Shown here: one piece after another, positions 41,256-54,083 of the stretch
How positions within the stretch are numbered: position 1 is the stretch's first letter
Layout of the letters: each line of letters opens with the position of its first letter
DNA from: Gimesia sp.
Lineage (GTDB): Bacteria > Planctomycetota > Planctomycetia > Planctomycetales > Planctomycetaceae
Direction: 5' to 3'
Assembly: GCF_040219335.1 (NCBI RefSeq)
Contig: NZ_JAVJSQ010000019.1
Coordinates: 496,001-560,000 of the forward strand
DNA: 64,000 nt
Notes under the pieces: model-generated
Seen by the model: the letters and a program-made list of their open reading frames with translations, nothing else
What the model was told of the DNA's origin: nothing
Database searches by the model: none
Made by a program: the position numbers and the translations under genes

Positions 41256-44200
41256 TTATTTCGCGGTCCCTTTTAAATCTTTTGTCGGCTCGGCACCAAT
41301 CGTACCTTTCAGCTCTTCGAGGTAAGCAGGGGAACTGACGTGAGCCAGTTGCTCCTCGACCCACTTACGCCGTTCAGGGATCTGCAAACGCACGAGTTCC
41401 CGGTCGTAACCAGGCTGCACGCTGAACTGATCCAGGTATTCCAAGTGCCGTTTGAGCAAGTCAGATTCCCGCTCCTGGCGCGCGGCCAGTCGCTCCTGGT
41501 ACCAGTCGCTCTGCAGCAGGTTCTCCCGGGTAAACAGATCGCGGACTTCCTTATCATGGATGGTATGCCCCTGCCAGTTGCCGTGCGCCATGATTGACAG
41601 AATCGCCTGCAACGGAGGACAGGCCTCTTCGTAGCCACCATCTTCGAAGTACTGCAGAGCCACACGCTGCTGGGCTTCGGCGATGTGCTGGATACCATCG
41701 ACGAAGGATTCCAGATCCTGCTTTTCCGGTTTGAGAATCGTTTCATCAAATACGGAGGCAGGGTTGTCAAAGACACGACCAAAGAAGCGGAGCAGGAACT
41801 TGTAAGTAATGCGGTAGCCAAGCCGGCTGGCAGGGATCTGCACACCTTCATGTTCAAAGTCTTTAATCGGTTCCAGCAGTCCTTCCCGAATGAGGAATTC
41901 AGGCGAACGTTCTTCTGGTGACATGCGACACCAGATTTCCGGAATAAGCAGACTGATGTCATGGTCGACCCGCACATTGGGACCGATGTGACCTGCTGCC
42001 GTAGAGAAGCCGGAATAGCCCGTCAGGATGTAGCCCACCAGGGCACTGTTGAGGTCTGCGGAAGGACGCAGTGCATTGAACGGCCCCTTGGTTAATGCCC
42101 CTTCACTACCTGCTCCGGTTGTGGAAGGACTCTTTCCGGTCAGAGAGCAGACAAAGTCCATGAACAGTTCAGGAAGTTCCTGATAATGAATGGGCGAGTA
42201 AACGGCCAGACTGCGAATGCCCTTCTCTTTTTCCGGAGGATTATTCCGGCGACCGACCATGACCGCATTTACCGGGTTATGTACCGGCTGATCTGCCGGG
42301 ATCGCGCGGAAGAGGCGTGTTGCCATTTTGGCCACGTAGGTATTGAACGGTTTGACCAGGTCGGGACGCGTCTGCAGATACCGTGGGTTTTTGGTCGGCT
42401 TACCATCGATCTGTCGCGGATTGGCCGAACAGACGACGTAACTGCTGTTGGATTCTTCCGCGGAACGCAACATGTCCTGCATGGGCGGGCTGAACGCGTC
42501 AAAATCGACGACGTACTTGCTCATCTCACGAACCTGGTCGATACTCAGCGGTTCGAAGTTGGAGATGAAATTCCCTGGCTTGCTGAGATCCAGTTCGGTC
42601 TGTTTGTCGAGACCACGCACAATCGCGTCGTCGGGCCGCTGGAACAGTCGGTATTCACTGTTGATCACAAACTTGCAGCTCTCGCTGTTCTCCCCTTCCG
42701 CCAGATAAGGTAGATCGCGTGACGGTACAATGACCGAAGCACTGATATCGTCTTCCGTCTGAATTTTGAGAGATGCGATAAAGTCCTGGCGTACCTTGAA
42801 TGTCCGCCAGCCTGTCAGCGAAAACAGACCGACGCGCAGATAAGTTCCGACCAGTTTTCGCTCGCGGTATTTCAGTTCATGACCGTGAGAGCCGTTGACA
42901 ATGTCCACGCCGAAGTGGTTGTCCCAGTCTTCTCCCCAACTGGACCAGTAAATTCGCTTGATGATGAAGACCAAAGCCAGAATATGATCGGGAATGGAAT
43001 TCAGCCACTCGTTGAATTCGGGAGTATAAGCTGGCGAAGGAGTGAGCAGTTTGATCACACTTCCCAGAGAGCGATTCAGATCGAGGATGCCCCGGCTCGG
43101 CTTCAAATCAGGATGTCCTTCCGGTAGTGGCTCGAGCCAGCGATCAGAATAATCCTTCTCAATGATTTCGCGAACGGCTTCCATGTCTTTCTCGTAATTA
43201 GAGACAAACACGGGACCATAGAGCATGTAATCCTGAATCGATTTACTGATTTCACTTTTTCCACCGCCGGACACCGTACACGGTTTGTGACAGAAGATCC
43301 CTTCCCCGGTGGTTCCCACGATTCTCCAGGAGGGAGCCGCAGGGTGCTTTTCCATCCGCAGGTGATAGCCGGATGGCGCCATATAGACCTGACCGGGCAG
43401 CAGCGGAATGGAATGTTCTTTTCCTCCCCGGGTCCAGCGAATGCACTGTTCCGGCAGACTGGCGTAGGCATCTTCCGGGATGTAGACCAGTTCCGGATAG
43501 ACACTGTCAATGCCGTATCCCTCAGGCTGTCCTTCGATATGATCGCCGTAATCCTGGATGACATCGTCAAAAGTGCGACCATTGTAGCGTACGCTGTTAA
43601 CCTGGAAGCCTTCACCCAGGTTGTAGCTGGGATACGCCATGGTTCCGCCCGCGTGTTCTTCCTCAGCATTCCCGAACAGATTGGCCGAGTAGCTGATCTG
43701 TGTTTTGACCTCTTTCTTACAGTAACCAAAATAGTTATCTGCAATCAGAGTTACGATCACGCCTTCTTCGGTACGGCAGGTCAGTTTAAACGCCATGCCG
43801 TCATTGTAGAATTCGTCTTCGGTTTTCCAGCACATACTGTCGCGCTGCTGTCGCTCAGTAGCTTCGTCCCAGTGAGGCAGACCGAGCTCTTTCTTGGTGA
43901 GTGTAATCAGATGCGGAGCAAGAATCACGGCACCGGTATGTCCGGTCCAGTGCATCACATCCAGTCCCGAGTCGTTGATGGGGACGAACGGATCGCCGGC
44001 GTTTCCGAAGATTGATTCCACAAAATCCAGATTGCTGACCAGTGTCCCGGGAGCAAAGAACCGGACTTCCATCCGTTTTTCAGGGGTGACACCTTTGACC
44101 TCAGGGCAGACAATCGGACGCAGCAGCAGCGATGCCCAGCCCGAAGCCGGCTCTGCCTGCTCGGAAGTAAACGGGAACAGTTTCAGATCGTCCGGGGGAT

Positions 44201-44807
44201 TCATTGCATGCTGAAACATTTTGACGAAAGTTTCCCGCGGAACGGACCGTTTATCCCCAGGTACCGGTAAGCCCCCCTCGGTCACATGAAACGTCCCTAC
44301 CGTTGTGCGTCGGTCATGTTTGGGATTATGCAGCACGCCGTTCTTGACCCGGTACGACTGCACCAGGTCGCTATGGTATTCATCGCCTTCAATGGGAATC
44401 GACAATTCCCGTGCGAGACCGAAACGATCCAGAATCAGCGTACGCGCAGGAAGCTTCAGCTCGGCTCCTTCCGGTACATCGCTGAAATGTGACTGTAGAA
44501 AGTTCTCAATGCGCTGATCGACCGGACAGCGTTGATTGACCAGCAGGCGATTTTTCTGTCGATGATTTTCCAGTAGTCCCTGCGCAATATCTGCAAAGTT
44601 GCGATCCGCGTCTGTCAGGGCAGCAGGATAACCGTTGGCGATGAGTTGCAGATTCAGATACCGAAGAATTTCATCGCGATCCTCATTGCAGGTGGCGTTG
44701 CCCTCGTGATCGAGGCCCAATGCCTGCCGAAACTGTTCGCTGGAATCTTGCGTACCGACTTTGAGAGACCTGGGTGGTTTATCCCAGGATACATCGCTAT
44801 TTAACAT
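41256..44807 (-). CDS. Large conserved protein, candidate PPi-dependent phosphoenolpyruvate carboxykinase
   Basis: A 1183-residue soluble protein with no signal peptide, no membrane segment and no domain I can assign with confidence. Notable features are [11 protein letters not shown] (513-523), which could bind phosphate, [14 protein letters not shown] (286-299), and clusters of conserved-looking aromatic and charged residues throughout. Size, cytoplasmic nature and the Gly-rich Lys motif fit the PPi-type PEP carboxykinases described from Entamoeba and Propionibacterium (about 1100-1200 residues, unlike ATP or GTP enzymes in sequence), which interconvert oxaloacetate plus PPi with PEP, phosphate and CO2. 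This assignment comes from memory of the family and is not proven. It stands alone, with its own promoter at 44928-44955. Confidence 0.5.
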   Translation of the reverse strand: MLNSDVSWDKPPRSLKVGTQDSSEQFRQALGLDHEGNATCNEDRDEILRYLNLQLIANGYPAALTDADRNFADIAQGLLENHRQKNRLLVNQRCPVDQRIENFLQSHFSDVPEGAELKLPARTLILDRFGLARELSIPIEGDEYHSDLVQSYRVKNGVLHNPKHDRRTTVGTFHVTEGGLPVPGDKRSVPRETFVKMFQHAMNPPDDLKLFPFTSEQAEPASGWASLLLRPIVCPEVKGVTPEKRMEVRFFAPGTLVSNLDFVESIFGNAGDPFVPINDSGLDVMHWTGHTGAVILAPHLITLTKKELGLPHWDEATERQQRDSMCWKTEDEFYNDGMAFKLTCRTEEGVIVTLIADNYFGYCKKEVKTQISYSANLFGNAEEEHAGGTMAYPSYNLGEGFQVNSVRYNGRTFDDVIQDYGDHIEGQPEGYGIDSVYPELVYIPEDAYASLPEQCIRWTRGGKEHSIPLLPGQVYMAPSGYHLRMEKHPAAPSWRIVGTTGEGIFCHKPCTVSGGGKSEISKSIQDYMLYGPVFVSNYEKDMEAVREIIEKDYSDRWLEPLPEGHPDLKPSRGILDLNRSLGSVIKLLTPSPAYTPEFNEWLNSIPDHILALVFIIKRIYWSSWGEDWDNHFGVDIVNGSHGHELKYRERKLVGTYLRVGLFSLTGWRTFKVRQDFIASLKIQTEDDISASVIVPSRDLPYLAEGENSESCKFVINSEYRLFQRPDDAIVRGLDKQTELDLSKPGNFISNFEPLSIDQVREMSKYVVDFDAFSPPMQDMLRSAEESNSSYVVCSANPRQIDGKPTKNPRYLQTRPDLVKPFNTYVAKMATRLFRAIPADQPVHNPVNAVMVGRRNNPPEKEKGIRSLAVYSPIHYQELPELFMDFVCSLTGKSPSTTGAGSEGALTKGPFNALRPSADLNSALVGYILTGYSGFSTAAGHIGPNVRVDHDISLLIPEIWCRMSPEERSPEFLIREGLLEPIKDFEHEGVQIPASRLGYRITYKFLLRFFGRVFDNPASVFDETILKPEKQDLESFVDGIQHIAEAQQRVALQYFEDGGYEEACPPLQAILSIMAHGNWQGHTIHDKEVRDLFTRENLLQSDWYQERLAARQERESDLLKRHLEYLDQFSVQPGYDRELVRLQIPERRKWVEEQLAHVSSPAYLEELKGTIGAEPTKDLKGTAK

Positions 44808-44927
44808 ATTGAATTTGCTTCTGGTAAAATGAAGAAATGTCGAAAAATCGCTGATCTTCTTTTGAGCGCACTGAGGGCGGGTGATAATTGATTTGGGCGC
44901 GAGATCATGAACCTCAGTCAGGGAACC

Positions 44928-44955
44928 AGTATATTCTAATTTACTGAAAGGTCAA
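44928..44955 (-). promoter_or_regulatory. Promoter of the 1183-residue protein gene
   Basis: On the minus strand -35 TTGACC (44955-44950) and -10 TATACT (44933-44928), 16-nt spacer; leader about 115 nt. Confidence 0.55.
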
Positions 44956-45067
44956 CGGTTCAGATTCACAGTGCTTCCGATCTTGAGCGATCACCAGGAT
45001 TCGCTAAGTGACTTAAAATAGAATACTTAGATATCCTGTTAGAACCAGACCAGGAAGGGAAACAGGC

Positions 45068-45095
45068 CGACTGAATTGTATACAGAACTCAGTCG
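45068..45095 (-). terminator. Hairpin after the solitary DUF1501 gene
   Basis: Perfect 7-bp arms CGACTGA and TCAGTCG around a 14-nt loop, starting 10 bp after the DUF1501 stop. No T run follows, so this is a weak terminator candidate. Confidence 0.35.
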
Positions 45096-45104
45096 CATCT
45101 GTTA

Positions 45105-46469
45105 TCAATACAGTTCCGGAATCGGAAATCGATTGTCGTCAACCAGATAACGAGGGCGTCCCGAGAGATCGGTAATCTGGGCCGTCGCCAGATCAACGCC
45201 CACATTCCGATAGAGGGTCGCAAAGATCTCCTGAACATGCACCGGACGGTCTGCGGGAACACCTCCCACCCGATCGGTTTGCCCGATGATACGGCCTCCC
45301 TGAATTCCACCTCCCGCCATGAGAACGGACTGTGTCCCGGGCCAGTGGTCGCGGCCCCCTTTGGCGTTGATACGGGGAGTCCGCCCGAATTCTCCCCAGA
45401 CGATGACCGTCGTCTGTTCCAGCAAACCACGTTCATCCAGGTCCTGCAGGAAGACCGCCAGTGACTGATCAAACAGCGGCAGGTATTTCTTCGACAGGTA
45501 TTCAATAGAACCTTCGCGGTTGGCATGCCAGTCCCAGGCACCAAAAGCGACGGTCACGCAGCGGACACCGGCCTCGACCAGTCGACGCGCCAGTAACAGA
45601 TGCTGTGGACTCTGTGGTGCGCCACCAAAGCTGGGATCGGTTTTCTGCAAGGCACCGTAACGCTCGCGGACTGACTGTGGTTCCCGCTCAAGATCCATGG
45701 CTTCAGCAAAGCGACCGGAGGTCAACATTTCAAAAGCCTGATTCTGAAAATTGTCCAAACCTTCTCCGTCGATCTGCTGCTGACTGCGCTTCACAGACTG
45801 CAACAGGGATTTCCGCTGGTTCAAGCGTGTCAGGTCGATCCCATGCAGCACCAGGTCTGATTTCACTTCCCCTTCCAGCGTAAACGGAATGTGTTTGAAG
45901 CCGGTGAATCCAGGCCAGGAAGGATTCCCCTGCAGATGACTCCCGTTATTGTTATACGGTCCATAGCTCATTTTCGGAGCCGCATCGACATAGGGAATCA
46001 TCCCGTTTGCGCCGGGGCCCAGCAGTTGAGAGATCACCGAACCAAAGGCTGGCCAGCCGCCTGCAGGCTCACCATCTTCTGTTCTCCCCCCAGCGCGACC
46101 GGTGTAGCACTGAAACGATTCATGCCGGTTTTCCATGCCAACCAGAGTCCGGATCACAGAAAAACGATCAGCAATTGAGGAGAGGCGAGGCAGGAGTTCA
46201 CAGAACTGAACTCCCGGTACTTTGGTCTGGGTCGGGAGAAAGGAGCCCCTGATCTCAACAGGAGACTCGGGCTTGGGATCAAACGTTTCAAACTGGGTCG
46301 GCCCACCGGGAAGGTAGATCATCACCACTGATTTCTGCCCCGGATTCAGTTTCAAGCCCGCACCCGCATTGATCCCCCGTCCCGATACCCAGCCGGCAGA
46401 GATACCCAGAGCGCTGGACTTCAGGAAAGTCCGTCGAGAAACAGATTTGCTCATGCGGCCAGTACTCAT
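45105..46469 (-). CDS. Tat-exported DUF1501 protein, without a DUF1549/DUF1553 partner
   Basis: A 454-residue DUF1501 protein. The twin-arginine signal SRRTFLKSSALG is near residue 11. Family features are GGPTQFETFDPKPES, VWGEFGRTPRIN and GGRDHWPGTQS. The ATG at 46469 has AGGAGAGG close upstream. Unlike the two other DUF1501 genes in the window it has no adjacent cytochrome partner: its neighbours are the 1183-residue protein gene downstream and a divergent asparagine-synthetase-like gene. Substrate unknown. Confidence 0.87.
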   Translation of the reverse strand: MSTGRMSKSVSRRTFLKSSALGISAGWVSGRGINAGAGLKLNPGQKSVVMIYLPGGPTQFETFDPKPESPVEIRGSFLPTQTKVPGVQFCELLPRLSSIADRFSVIRTLVGMENRHESFQCYTGRAGGRTEDGEPAGGWPAFGSVISQLLGPGANGMIPYVDAAPKMSYGPYNNNGSHLQGNPSWPGFTGFKHIPFTLEGEVKSDLVLHGIDLTRLNQRKSLLQSVKRSQQQIDGEGLDNFQNQAFEMLTSGRFAEAMDLEREPQSVRERYGALQKTDPSFGGAPQSPQHLLLARRLVEAGVRCVTVAFGAWDWHANREGSIEYLSKKYLPLFDQSLAVFLQDLDERGLLEQTTVIVWGEFGRTPRINAKGGRDHWPGTQSVLMAGGGIQGGRIIGQTDRVGGVPADRPVHVQEIFATLYRNVGVDLATAQITDLSGRPRYLVDDNRFPIPELY

Positions 46470-46735
46470 AAAACCTCTCCTATGTGTTTTTCAAAAAGTA
46501 CCAGACACGTGCGCAATCCACAACCCCAGAACGGCTTAGGGATGAATCAACCATCGACGCCAGAATCAGCGCTGCGCTGATGTGGCGATTCAGACCCTCA
46601 TGTGAATTTCACGAAATTAATATGGTTTATCCGGGAGTGAGTTTTCATTTGTCTAGTGGAATCATAAAATTCAGGCAGCAGACGGGAGCAGTCTCACTCA
46701 TTTCCGGGCCCTGTTAAATCTCAGGATTAGATTTA

Positions 46736-48073
46736 ATGATTCATCACGAGTACGTGGAGCGACTTGTTAACTTACTCGCTCCAGAGGCAAACCTGCTTTT
46801 CAATATGACTTTTGAAGAAGCCACGCAACGTGTGGGCAGTGGTTCTCCTGAACAGATCAGGGAGATCGATGGGCAGTTTGCCCTGGTCCACAAGGAGGGA
46901 ACACGTGTCCGCATGGCACGCTCCATCGGCAGACCCATGCGTTTCTTCCTGGCTAAACGGGCGGAAGGCCCCTGTCTGGTAATCGCCGAACGTATTGATG
47001 AGATCTATGAATTCCTCAAGAGTGAAGGCCTCGACAACCAGTTCCATCCCTCCTACACACGGATGGTTCCCGCTCACTATCTGATCGAATTACAGTTGAT
47101 CGGCTGTCCGGACCCGAATCCACAGGCAACACGCTACTTTACTCCCGAGCGAAACCGACTGTCGAATAAGCTGGATGATATCGGCAAAGCGTATATCAGC
47201 GCCGTCTCGCAGGAAATACATCGCTGGCTGGACACCATTCCTCAGCAGGAGCCAATCGGAGTTCTATTCTCGGGAGGAATTGACAGTGGTGCGATCTTCC
47301 TGCTGCTGTATCACGCATTGATCGCGCGGGGGGAATCCCCGTCCCGCCTCAAAGCGTTTTCACTTTCCATTGATGGTGAGGGCAGTGACTGCAGACAGGC
47401 TTTCGAATTTCTGGACCAGTTAAATTTGAGCCTGTTCCTGGAAATCATGCAGGTCCCAGTAGATGCGCTGAACTATAAAGAAACAATCAAAGTTGTCGAA
47501 GACTATAAAGAGTTGGACGTGCAGGCGGCGATGATGACGCATGCCCTGTGCAAAAAGATTCGTGAGCAGTATCCCCACTGGAAGCACCTCATCGACGGCG
47601 ATGGCGGCGATGAAAACCTGAAGGACTATCCGATCGAAGCCAATCCGGAACTGACGATTCGCAGCGTGCTGAATAACCTGATGCTCTACCAGGAGGGCTG
47701 GGGAGTGGAAGCCGTCAAGCACTCATTGACCTATTCGGGCGGACAGAGTCGCGGTCATGTCCGCACGTATGCCCCTGCCCGCTCGCTGGGCTTCCAGGGT
47801 TTCAGTCCCTATGCACTGCCGAACGTAATCGAAGTCGCTGAGGGGATTCCCTTTATCGAACTGACCGACTGGGATCCCCGTAAACTGTATGCTCTCAAAG
47901 GGGACATCGTTTGCCGGGGAATCAAACAGGTCACCGGACTCTCCATGCCCGTTTATCCGAAACGGCGTTTTCAGGAAGGGAGCCTGAATGGCGACTCTTA
48001 TGAAAATGTCTTTGCTGAATCAGAGACCGTCTATCGTGAGACGCTGCTTTCGCTGTTCCAGCAGCCTTCCTGA
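46736..48073 (+). CDS. Asparagine synthetase-like PP-loop enzyme with degenerate glutaminase domain
   Basis: A 445-residue protein built like class B asparagine synthetase. The N-terminal part (about 25-125) keeps traces of a class II glutamine amidotransferase fold (DGQFALVHKEG and GRPMRFFLA), but the protein lacks the N-terminal nucleophile Cys, so it cannot use glutamine in the usual way. The C-terminal part has the PP-loop ATP pyrophosphatase motif SGGIDS (179-184) and DGDGGDE, where AsnB has a similar acidic pair. It probably adenylates a carboxylate for attack by ammonia or another amine. It is followed after 24 bp by a RaSEA-like radical SAM gene, so a joint modification pathway is likely. 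The ATG at 46736 has AGGA upstream. Confidence 0.75.
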   Translation: MIHHEYVERLVNLLAPEANLLFNMTFEEATQRVGSGSPEQIREIDGQFALVHKEGTRVRMARSIGRPMRFFLAKRAEGPCLVIAERIDEIYEFLKSEGLDNQFHPSYTRMVPAHYLIELQLIGCPDPNPQATRYFTPERNRLSNKLDDIGKAYISAVSQEIHRWLDTIPQQEPIGVLFSGGIDSGAIFLLLYHALIARGESPSRLKAFSLSIDGEGSDCRQAFEFLDQLNLSLFLEIMQVPVDALNYKETIKVVEDYKELDVQAAMMTHALCKKIREQYPHWKHLIDGDGGDENLKDYPIEANPELTIRSVLNNLMLYQEGWGVEAVKHSLTYSGGQSRGHVRTYAPARSLGFQGFSPYALPNVIEVAEGIPFIELTDWDPRKLYALKGDIVCRGIKQVTGLSMPVYPKRRFQEGSLNGDSYENVFAESETVYRETLLSLFQQPS

Positions 48074-48097
48074 TTCTGAGGATCGCCGCCGCATACC

Positions 48098-49024
48098 ATG
48101 AGTTTGCCTGTTCGACAATTTCACGATCAGGAGATCCTGCAGGCCCGGGGTCCGAAAAACGAACTCTCGCAGTCCCGCCCCTATGCATTTTTGAATGAAC
48201 GAGAGGCGTCCGCTGCTGGTTATCCGGTAGAGATTTCGACGATCTTCCTGACGAACCGTGAATGTCCTTTTCGCTGCCTGATGTGCGACCTCTGGAAAAA
48301 CACGACAGATGATCGCGTTTCCCCGGGCGCCATTCCTGAGCAGATCCGCTATGCCCTGAAACGGCTTCCCCCAGCCAGCCAGATCAAGCTTTACAACAGT
48401 GGTAATTTCTTCGACGCCAAAGCGATTCCCCCTGAGGACCTGCCTGAAATCGCGAAACTGATTCAGCCCTTTGAACGTGTGATCGTCGAGAATCATCCCC
48501 TGCTCTGCAATCAGGCCTGCCCGGAGTTCCAACAACAGATCCCCGGTCAACTGGAAATCGCGCTGGGACTGGAGACGATTCATCCCGAAGTACTGCCGGC
48601 TCTCAACAAACGCATGACATTAGACGACTATGCCCGAGCTGTTTCTTTCCTGAGAGAGCACGCTATTGAAGTCCGCGCGTTCATTCTGCTGAAACCTCCG
48701 TTTCTGGAGGAGGCGGAGGGTGTTGAATGGGCGATTCGCTCTGTCGAGTATGCGTTTTCACTCGGCGTCGATTGTTGTGCCATCATTCCCACTCGACCGG
48801 GGAACGGCATGCTTGAGCGCCTGCAGTCCACAGGCGAGTTCTCTATTCCTCAACTTTCTTCAGTTGAAAGTGTGCTGGAACACTGCCTGCAATTACGTCA
48901 GGGGCGGGTGCTGATGGATCTCTGGGATCTGGAGTCACTATATGCTGATGAATTCAATCTAACGCAACGGCTGGATCGATTGTCTCAGATGAATCTGACG
49001 CAGACTGTCGTGCCTTCAGTCTGA
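48098..49024 (+). CDS. Radical SAM protein related to archaeosine synthase subunit RaSEA
   Basis: A 308-residue radical SAM enzyme. The [4Fe-4S] ligands Cys56, Cys60 and Cys63 are in CPFRCLMC. Several segments match the RaSEA/TIGR01210-type family: KLYNSGNFFD, ALGLETIHPEVLPALNKRMT and RAFILLKPPFLEEAEG. In archaea RaSEA with ArcS converts a lysine adduct of 7-cyano-7-deazaguanine in tRNA to archaeosine; bacterial relatives have no defined role that I know of. It forms a two-gene unit with the asparagine-synthetase-like gene. No preQ0 biosynthesis genes lie in the window. Family confidence is fair, substrate unknown. Confidence 0.75.
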   Translation: MSLPVRQFHDQEILQARGPKNELSQSRPYAFLNEREASAAGYPVEISTIFLTNRECPFRCLMCDLWKNTTDDRVSPGAIPEQIRYALKRLPPASQIKLYNSGNFFDAKAIPPEDLPEIAKLIQPFERVIVENHPLLCNQACPEFQQQIPGQLEIALGLETIHPEVLPALNKRMTLDDYARAVSFLREHAIEVRAFILLKPPFLEEAEGVEWAIRSVEYAFSLGVDCCAIIPTRPGNGMLERLQSTGEFSIPQLSSVESVLEHCLQLRQGRVLMDLWDLESLYADEFNLTQRLDRLSQMNLTQTVVPSV

Positions 49025-49028
49025 CACC

Positions 49029-51056
<2,028 letters not shown>

Positions 51057-51076
51057 TCAGGGAAAGCGCAGGCAGG

Positions 51077-52060
51077 TCAGGAGTCAGATTCTTTGAGCAG
51101 TTTTTCCTGTTCCGCCTGTTTGAGGTCGGCTTCGACCATCAGGCGTGCGAGTTCTTCAAAGGTGACTTTGGGTTCCCATTTAAGCTTTTCACGGGCTTTG
51201 GTGGGGTCCGCACAGAGCAGCTCGACTTCTGCAGGTCGATAAAACTGCGGATCGATTTCAACATATTTTCGCCAGTCGAGTCCGACAGAACCGAAGGCGG
51301 CTTCCAGAAATTCACGAACCGAATGCGTTTCGCCGGTTCCGATCACAAAGTCATCAGGTTTCTCCTGCTGGAGAATCAGCCACATCGCTTCGACATAATC
51401 GCCGGCGAAACCCCAGTCCCGCTTCGCGTCGATATTTCCCAGATAAAGTTTGTCCTGCATCCCGAGTTTGATACGTGCGATCGCCTTGGTAATCTTGCGG
51501 GTTACGAAGGCTTCCCCCCGTCGCGGCGATTCGTGATTAAACAGGATGCCGTTACAGGCAAACATGTTGTACGATTCGCGATAGTTAATCGTCAACCAGT
51601 AGGAGAAGACCTTGGCACAGGCGTACGGGCTGCGGGGATGGAACGGCGTGGTCTCGCTCTGAGGGGTCTCAACGACCTTACCGAACATCTCGCTGGAAGA
51701 TGCCTGGTAGAAACGAACCTGCTTGCCCTTCTGCTGTTCATAATACCGGATTGCATCCAGCAGACGCAGAGTGCCGACACCTGTGACTTCCGCGGTGTAT
51801 ACTGGAATGTCAAACGAGAGACGAACGTGACTCTGAGCGGCCAGGTGATAGACTTCGTCGGGCTTGACCCGATCCAGAATTTCATTCAGATTCGAGCCTT
51901 CTGCGAAATCACAGTAATAGCAATTATGAGGGGGTTCACCGATCCCCGGCTTACTGCAGGATGTGATTCCATGGACTTCATAGTCTTTACTTTCCAGGAA
52001 CCGGGAAAGGTAATATCCATCCTGGCCATTAATTCCAGTGATCAGGGCAACTCGACTCAC
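51077..52060 (-). CDS. gmd: GDP-mannose 4,6-dehydratase
   Basis: A 327-residue extended short-chain dehydrogenase. The NADP-binding motif TGINGQDG is at 8-15, catalytic residues are in SSSEMFG and YACAK (Tyr146, Lys150), and NHESPRRG is the hallmark of GDP-mannose 4,6-dehydratases. It forms GDP-4-keto-6-deoxymannose for fucose- or rhamnose-type sugars. A GDP-fucose synthase is not adjacent. It is 38 bp upstream of ligA on the same strand. Confidence 0.93.
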   Translation of the reverse strand: MSRVALITGINGQDGYYLSRFLESKDYEVHGITSCSKPGIGEPPHNCYYCDFAEGSNLNEILDRVKPDEVYHLAAQSHVRLSFDIPVYTAEVTGVGTLRLLDAIRYYEQQKGKQVRFYQASSSEMFGKVVETPQSETTPFHPRSPYACAKVFSYWLTINYRESYNMFACNGILFNHESPRRGEAFVTRKITKAIARIKLGMQDKLYLGNIDAKRDWGFAGDYVEAMWLILQQEKPDDFVIGTGETHSVREFLEAAFGSVGLDWRKYVEIDPQFYRPAEVELLCADPTKAREKLKWEPKVTFEELARLMVEADLKQAEQEKLLKESDS

Positions 52061-52185
52061 GACACGAATCCTCTATGTAAACACTTTGATGGTAGTAAAA
52101 AAGGCTGGATCTTCCGCCAGCATCTGCAAGTTTAGTGGTTTTCCCCCAAATCGCAACGGTTGAATGACAGCCTGATGAAAGCGAT

Positions 52186-53892
52186 CTATTTACCATCCTG
52201 ATTCTGGGCCGACCGGTGCCCCTTGATGTAGTATTTCAGAATTTCCCACCGTCTGATGACCCCCAGCATACGATGCGGCTGTTCGCGTGAAACGACCGGC
52301 AGACAATCGTAGGAACCTTCGCGAAATTTGCTCCAGACCCGTGCCAGGGAATCGTCGGGATAAACAACGGTTTCCAGATTATTCGCCAGGTCAGCCGCGC
52401 GGACCAGGGAACCAATCTTGGGGTCAAACAGGGTATTACTCAGATCCTGATAGCGAATGACGCCCACGACCTCTTCATTTGGACCAATCACGGGGAATGT
52501 ATTGTCGTGGCTGTGTTCGATAAACGATATCACTTCATTGAACGTCGCTGTCTGGGCAATGCCCTTGACGTTCTTACGATATAGCTGTTCGACCAGAATC
52601 TGATCGGGAGGTTGATCGATTTCGGACAACAGGCCGAAGGAGACCAGAAAGCGGCGGATCATCGACTGGAATTCGCTGATCGGATCGCCGGCGGTATGAT
52701 GAATCGCATGGATCAGCGGGACTTCCCCTGCCCGCAGGACAGACTGGCGAATCATGATGGGACCGACAATTTCGAAGAAGACCACCGATCCCAGAATGAT
52801 GGTCTGCAGGTGACCGCCCAGCACGGGATCCCGGCTGACGGCGATTGCCGATAGTGCGATCGCAGCACCCGCCTGGGCAAACAGGGCTGTTCCCAGCCAG
52901 AGTGAGACTTCGGGTTCTTCTCCCCGCATCCGGGCCGGTATGAAAATACCGATGTATTTTCCGACCAGACGCAGCACGATGTAGCTGCCCCCAATCAAAC
53001 CGGCTTCAATAAACTGCTGTGGTTTGAGTTCCGCTCCGTGAATGATAAAAAACAGTACACAGAGGAAACCGGTCAGCGGGTACAGCTCGGCTTCGACCTT
53101 CGGGACATCCTCTTCAGCCAGCGAGTTCGCGACTGTGAAACCCATCGCCAGAAACGTCAGCATATAGGGTACGCCAGTTGTCCGACATAAGCCGAGTGCC
53201 AGCGCAATCAGACCGACAAACATGATCAGACGACGGCTGCCTTTGATGATGGAGCTACCGTAGCTGATCATCAGGCCGCCGAAGACGCCGATGAAGACGG
53301 ACCCGAAAATATCAAGCAGCAGGTGCCCCAGTTGAGGCAGAACAGAGGCATGCGCACTGTCCCCCTGCAGAAAGAAGACTGCGACAAATATGACTTCGAA
53401 TGCGATGATGGAAATCAGGTTGTTGAGGGCCACCAGGATACCGGTGTATTCTGAGATCGGCCCCTCGGACTGCATTTCTTTCAACACGAGAATCGTCGTC
53501 GCCGGTGCAGTGGCGATCGCGAGCGCCCCGAGCAGGATCGCCGCTCCTGGAGATTCCCCCACCAGCAGCAAACCCACGAATACTATGAAAAAAGTGCCGA
53601 GGACCTCTCCGACCGAAAGCGGTAAGACTCGTTTAAACAGGCGACGCAGACGAGAGAGTGTGAAGTGATTCCCCAACCCAAACAGAACCAGTGCCATAGC
53701 CAGGTCTGTCAGCGGCTTGAGCTCTTCCAGGTGTTCATGGGGAATCAAATCCAGAATCGCTGGCCCCAGAATCACTCCGATCAACAGATAGGCGGTCACT
53801 TTGGGCAGGCGAAAGAGCTCTCCCAGGGTACCTGCCAGCAAGCCAGCTGCTAGAAAGATTCCCAGAGTAAAGATGATATGCCATGAGCCCAT
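52186..53892 (-). CDS. Kef/CPA2-type cation:proton antiporter with C-terminal CBS pair
   Basis: A 568-residue membrane protein. About 12 helices (1-390) form a Na+/H+ exchanger fold of the CPA2 group, with VTAYLLIGVILGPAIL in the first helices and LAIATAPATTILVLKEM in the core. A cytoplasmic tail carries two CBS motifs (about 440-560; TFPVIGPNEEVVGVIRYQDL and YDCLPVVSREQPHRMLGVIRR) instead of the TrkA-N domain common in Kef systems. CBS pairs bind adenine nucleotides, suggesting regulation by energy state. The transported ion is unknown. Confidence 0.85.
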   Translation of the reverse strand: MGSWHIIFTLGIFLAAGLLAGTLGELFRLPKVTAYLLIGVILGPAILDLIPHEHLEELKPLTDLAMALVLFGLGNHFTLSRLRRLFKRVLPLSVGEVLGTFFIVFVGLLLVGESPGAAILLGALAIATAPATTILVLKEMQSEGPISEYTGILVALNNLISIIAFEVIFVAVFFLQGDSAHASVLPQLGHLLLDIFGSVFIGVFGGLMISYGSSIIKGSRRLIMFVGLIALALGLCRTTGVPYMLTFLAMGFTVANSLAEEDVPKVEAELYPLTGFLCVLFFIIHGAELKPQQFIEAGLIGGSYIVLRLVGKYIGIFIPARMRGEEPEVSLWLGTALFAQAGAAIALSAIAVSRDPVLGGHLQTIILGSVVFFEIVGPIMIRQSVLRAGEVPLIHAIHHTAGDPISEFQSMIRRFLVSFGLLSEIDQPPDQILVEQLYRKNVKGIAQTATFNEVISFIEHSHDNTFPVIGPNEEVVGVIRYQDLSNTLFDPKIGSLVRAADLANNLETVVYPDDSLARVWSKFREGSYDCLPVVSREQPHRMLGVIRRWEILKYYIKGHRSAQNQDGK

Positions 53893-54083
53893 TCGAACGT
53901 CCTGTTCTGGAGGTGATGAAATTGATTACGGGCCGATTATAGCAGATCAAGGTGAGCGGTCGATCCTGAACCCGGCTCTCCGGCCTTAAAAAAATGATAG
54001 TAAAGTATTATCAGATATCAAGTTCGAGCTAACGCTATTTCACCCCTTATTCATCGAGACGTCGTCCGGGCCTGAAGAGACGA

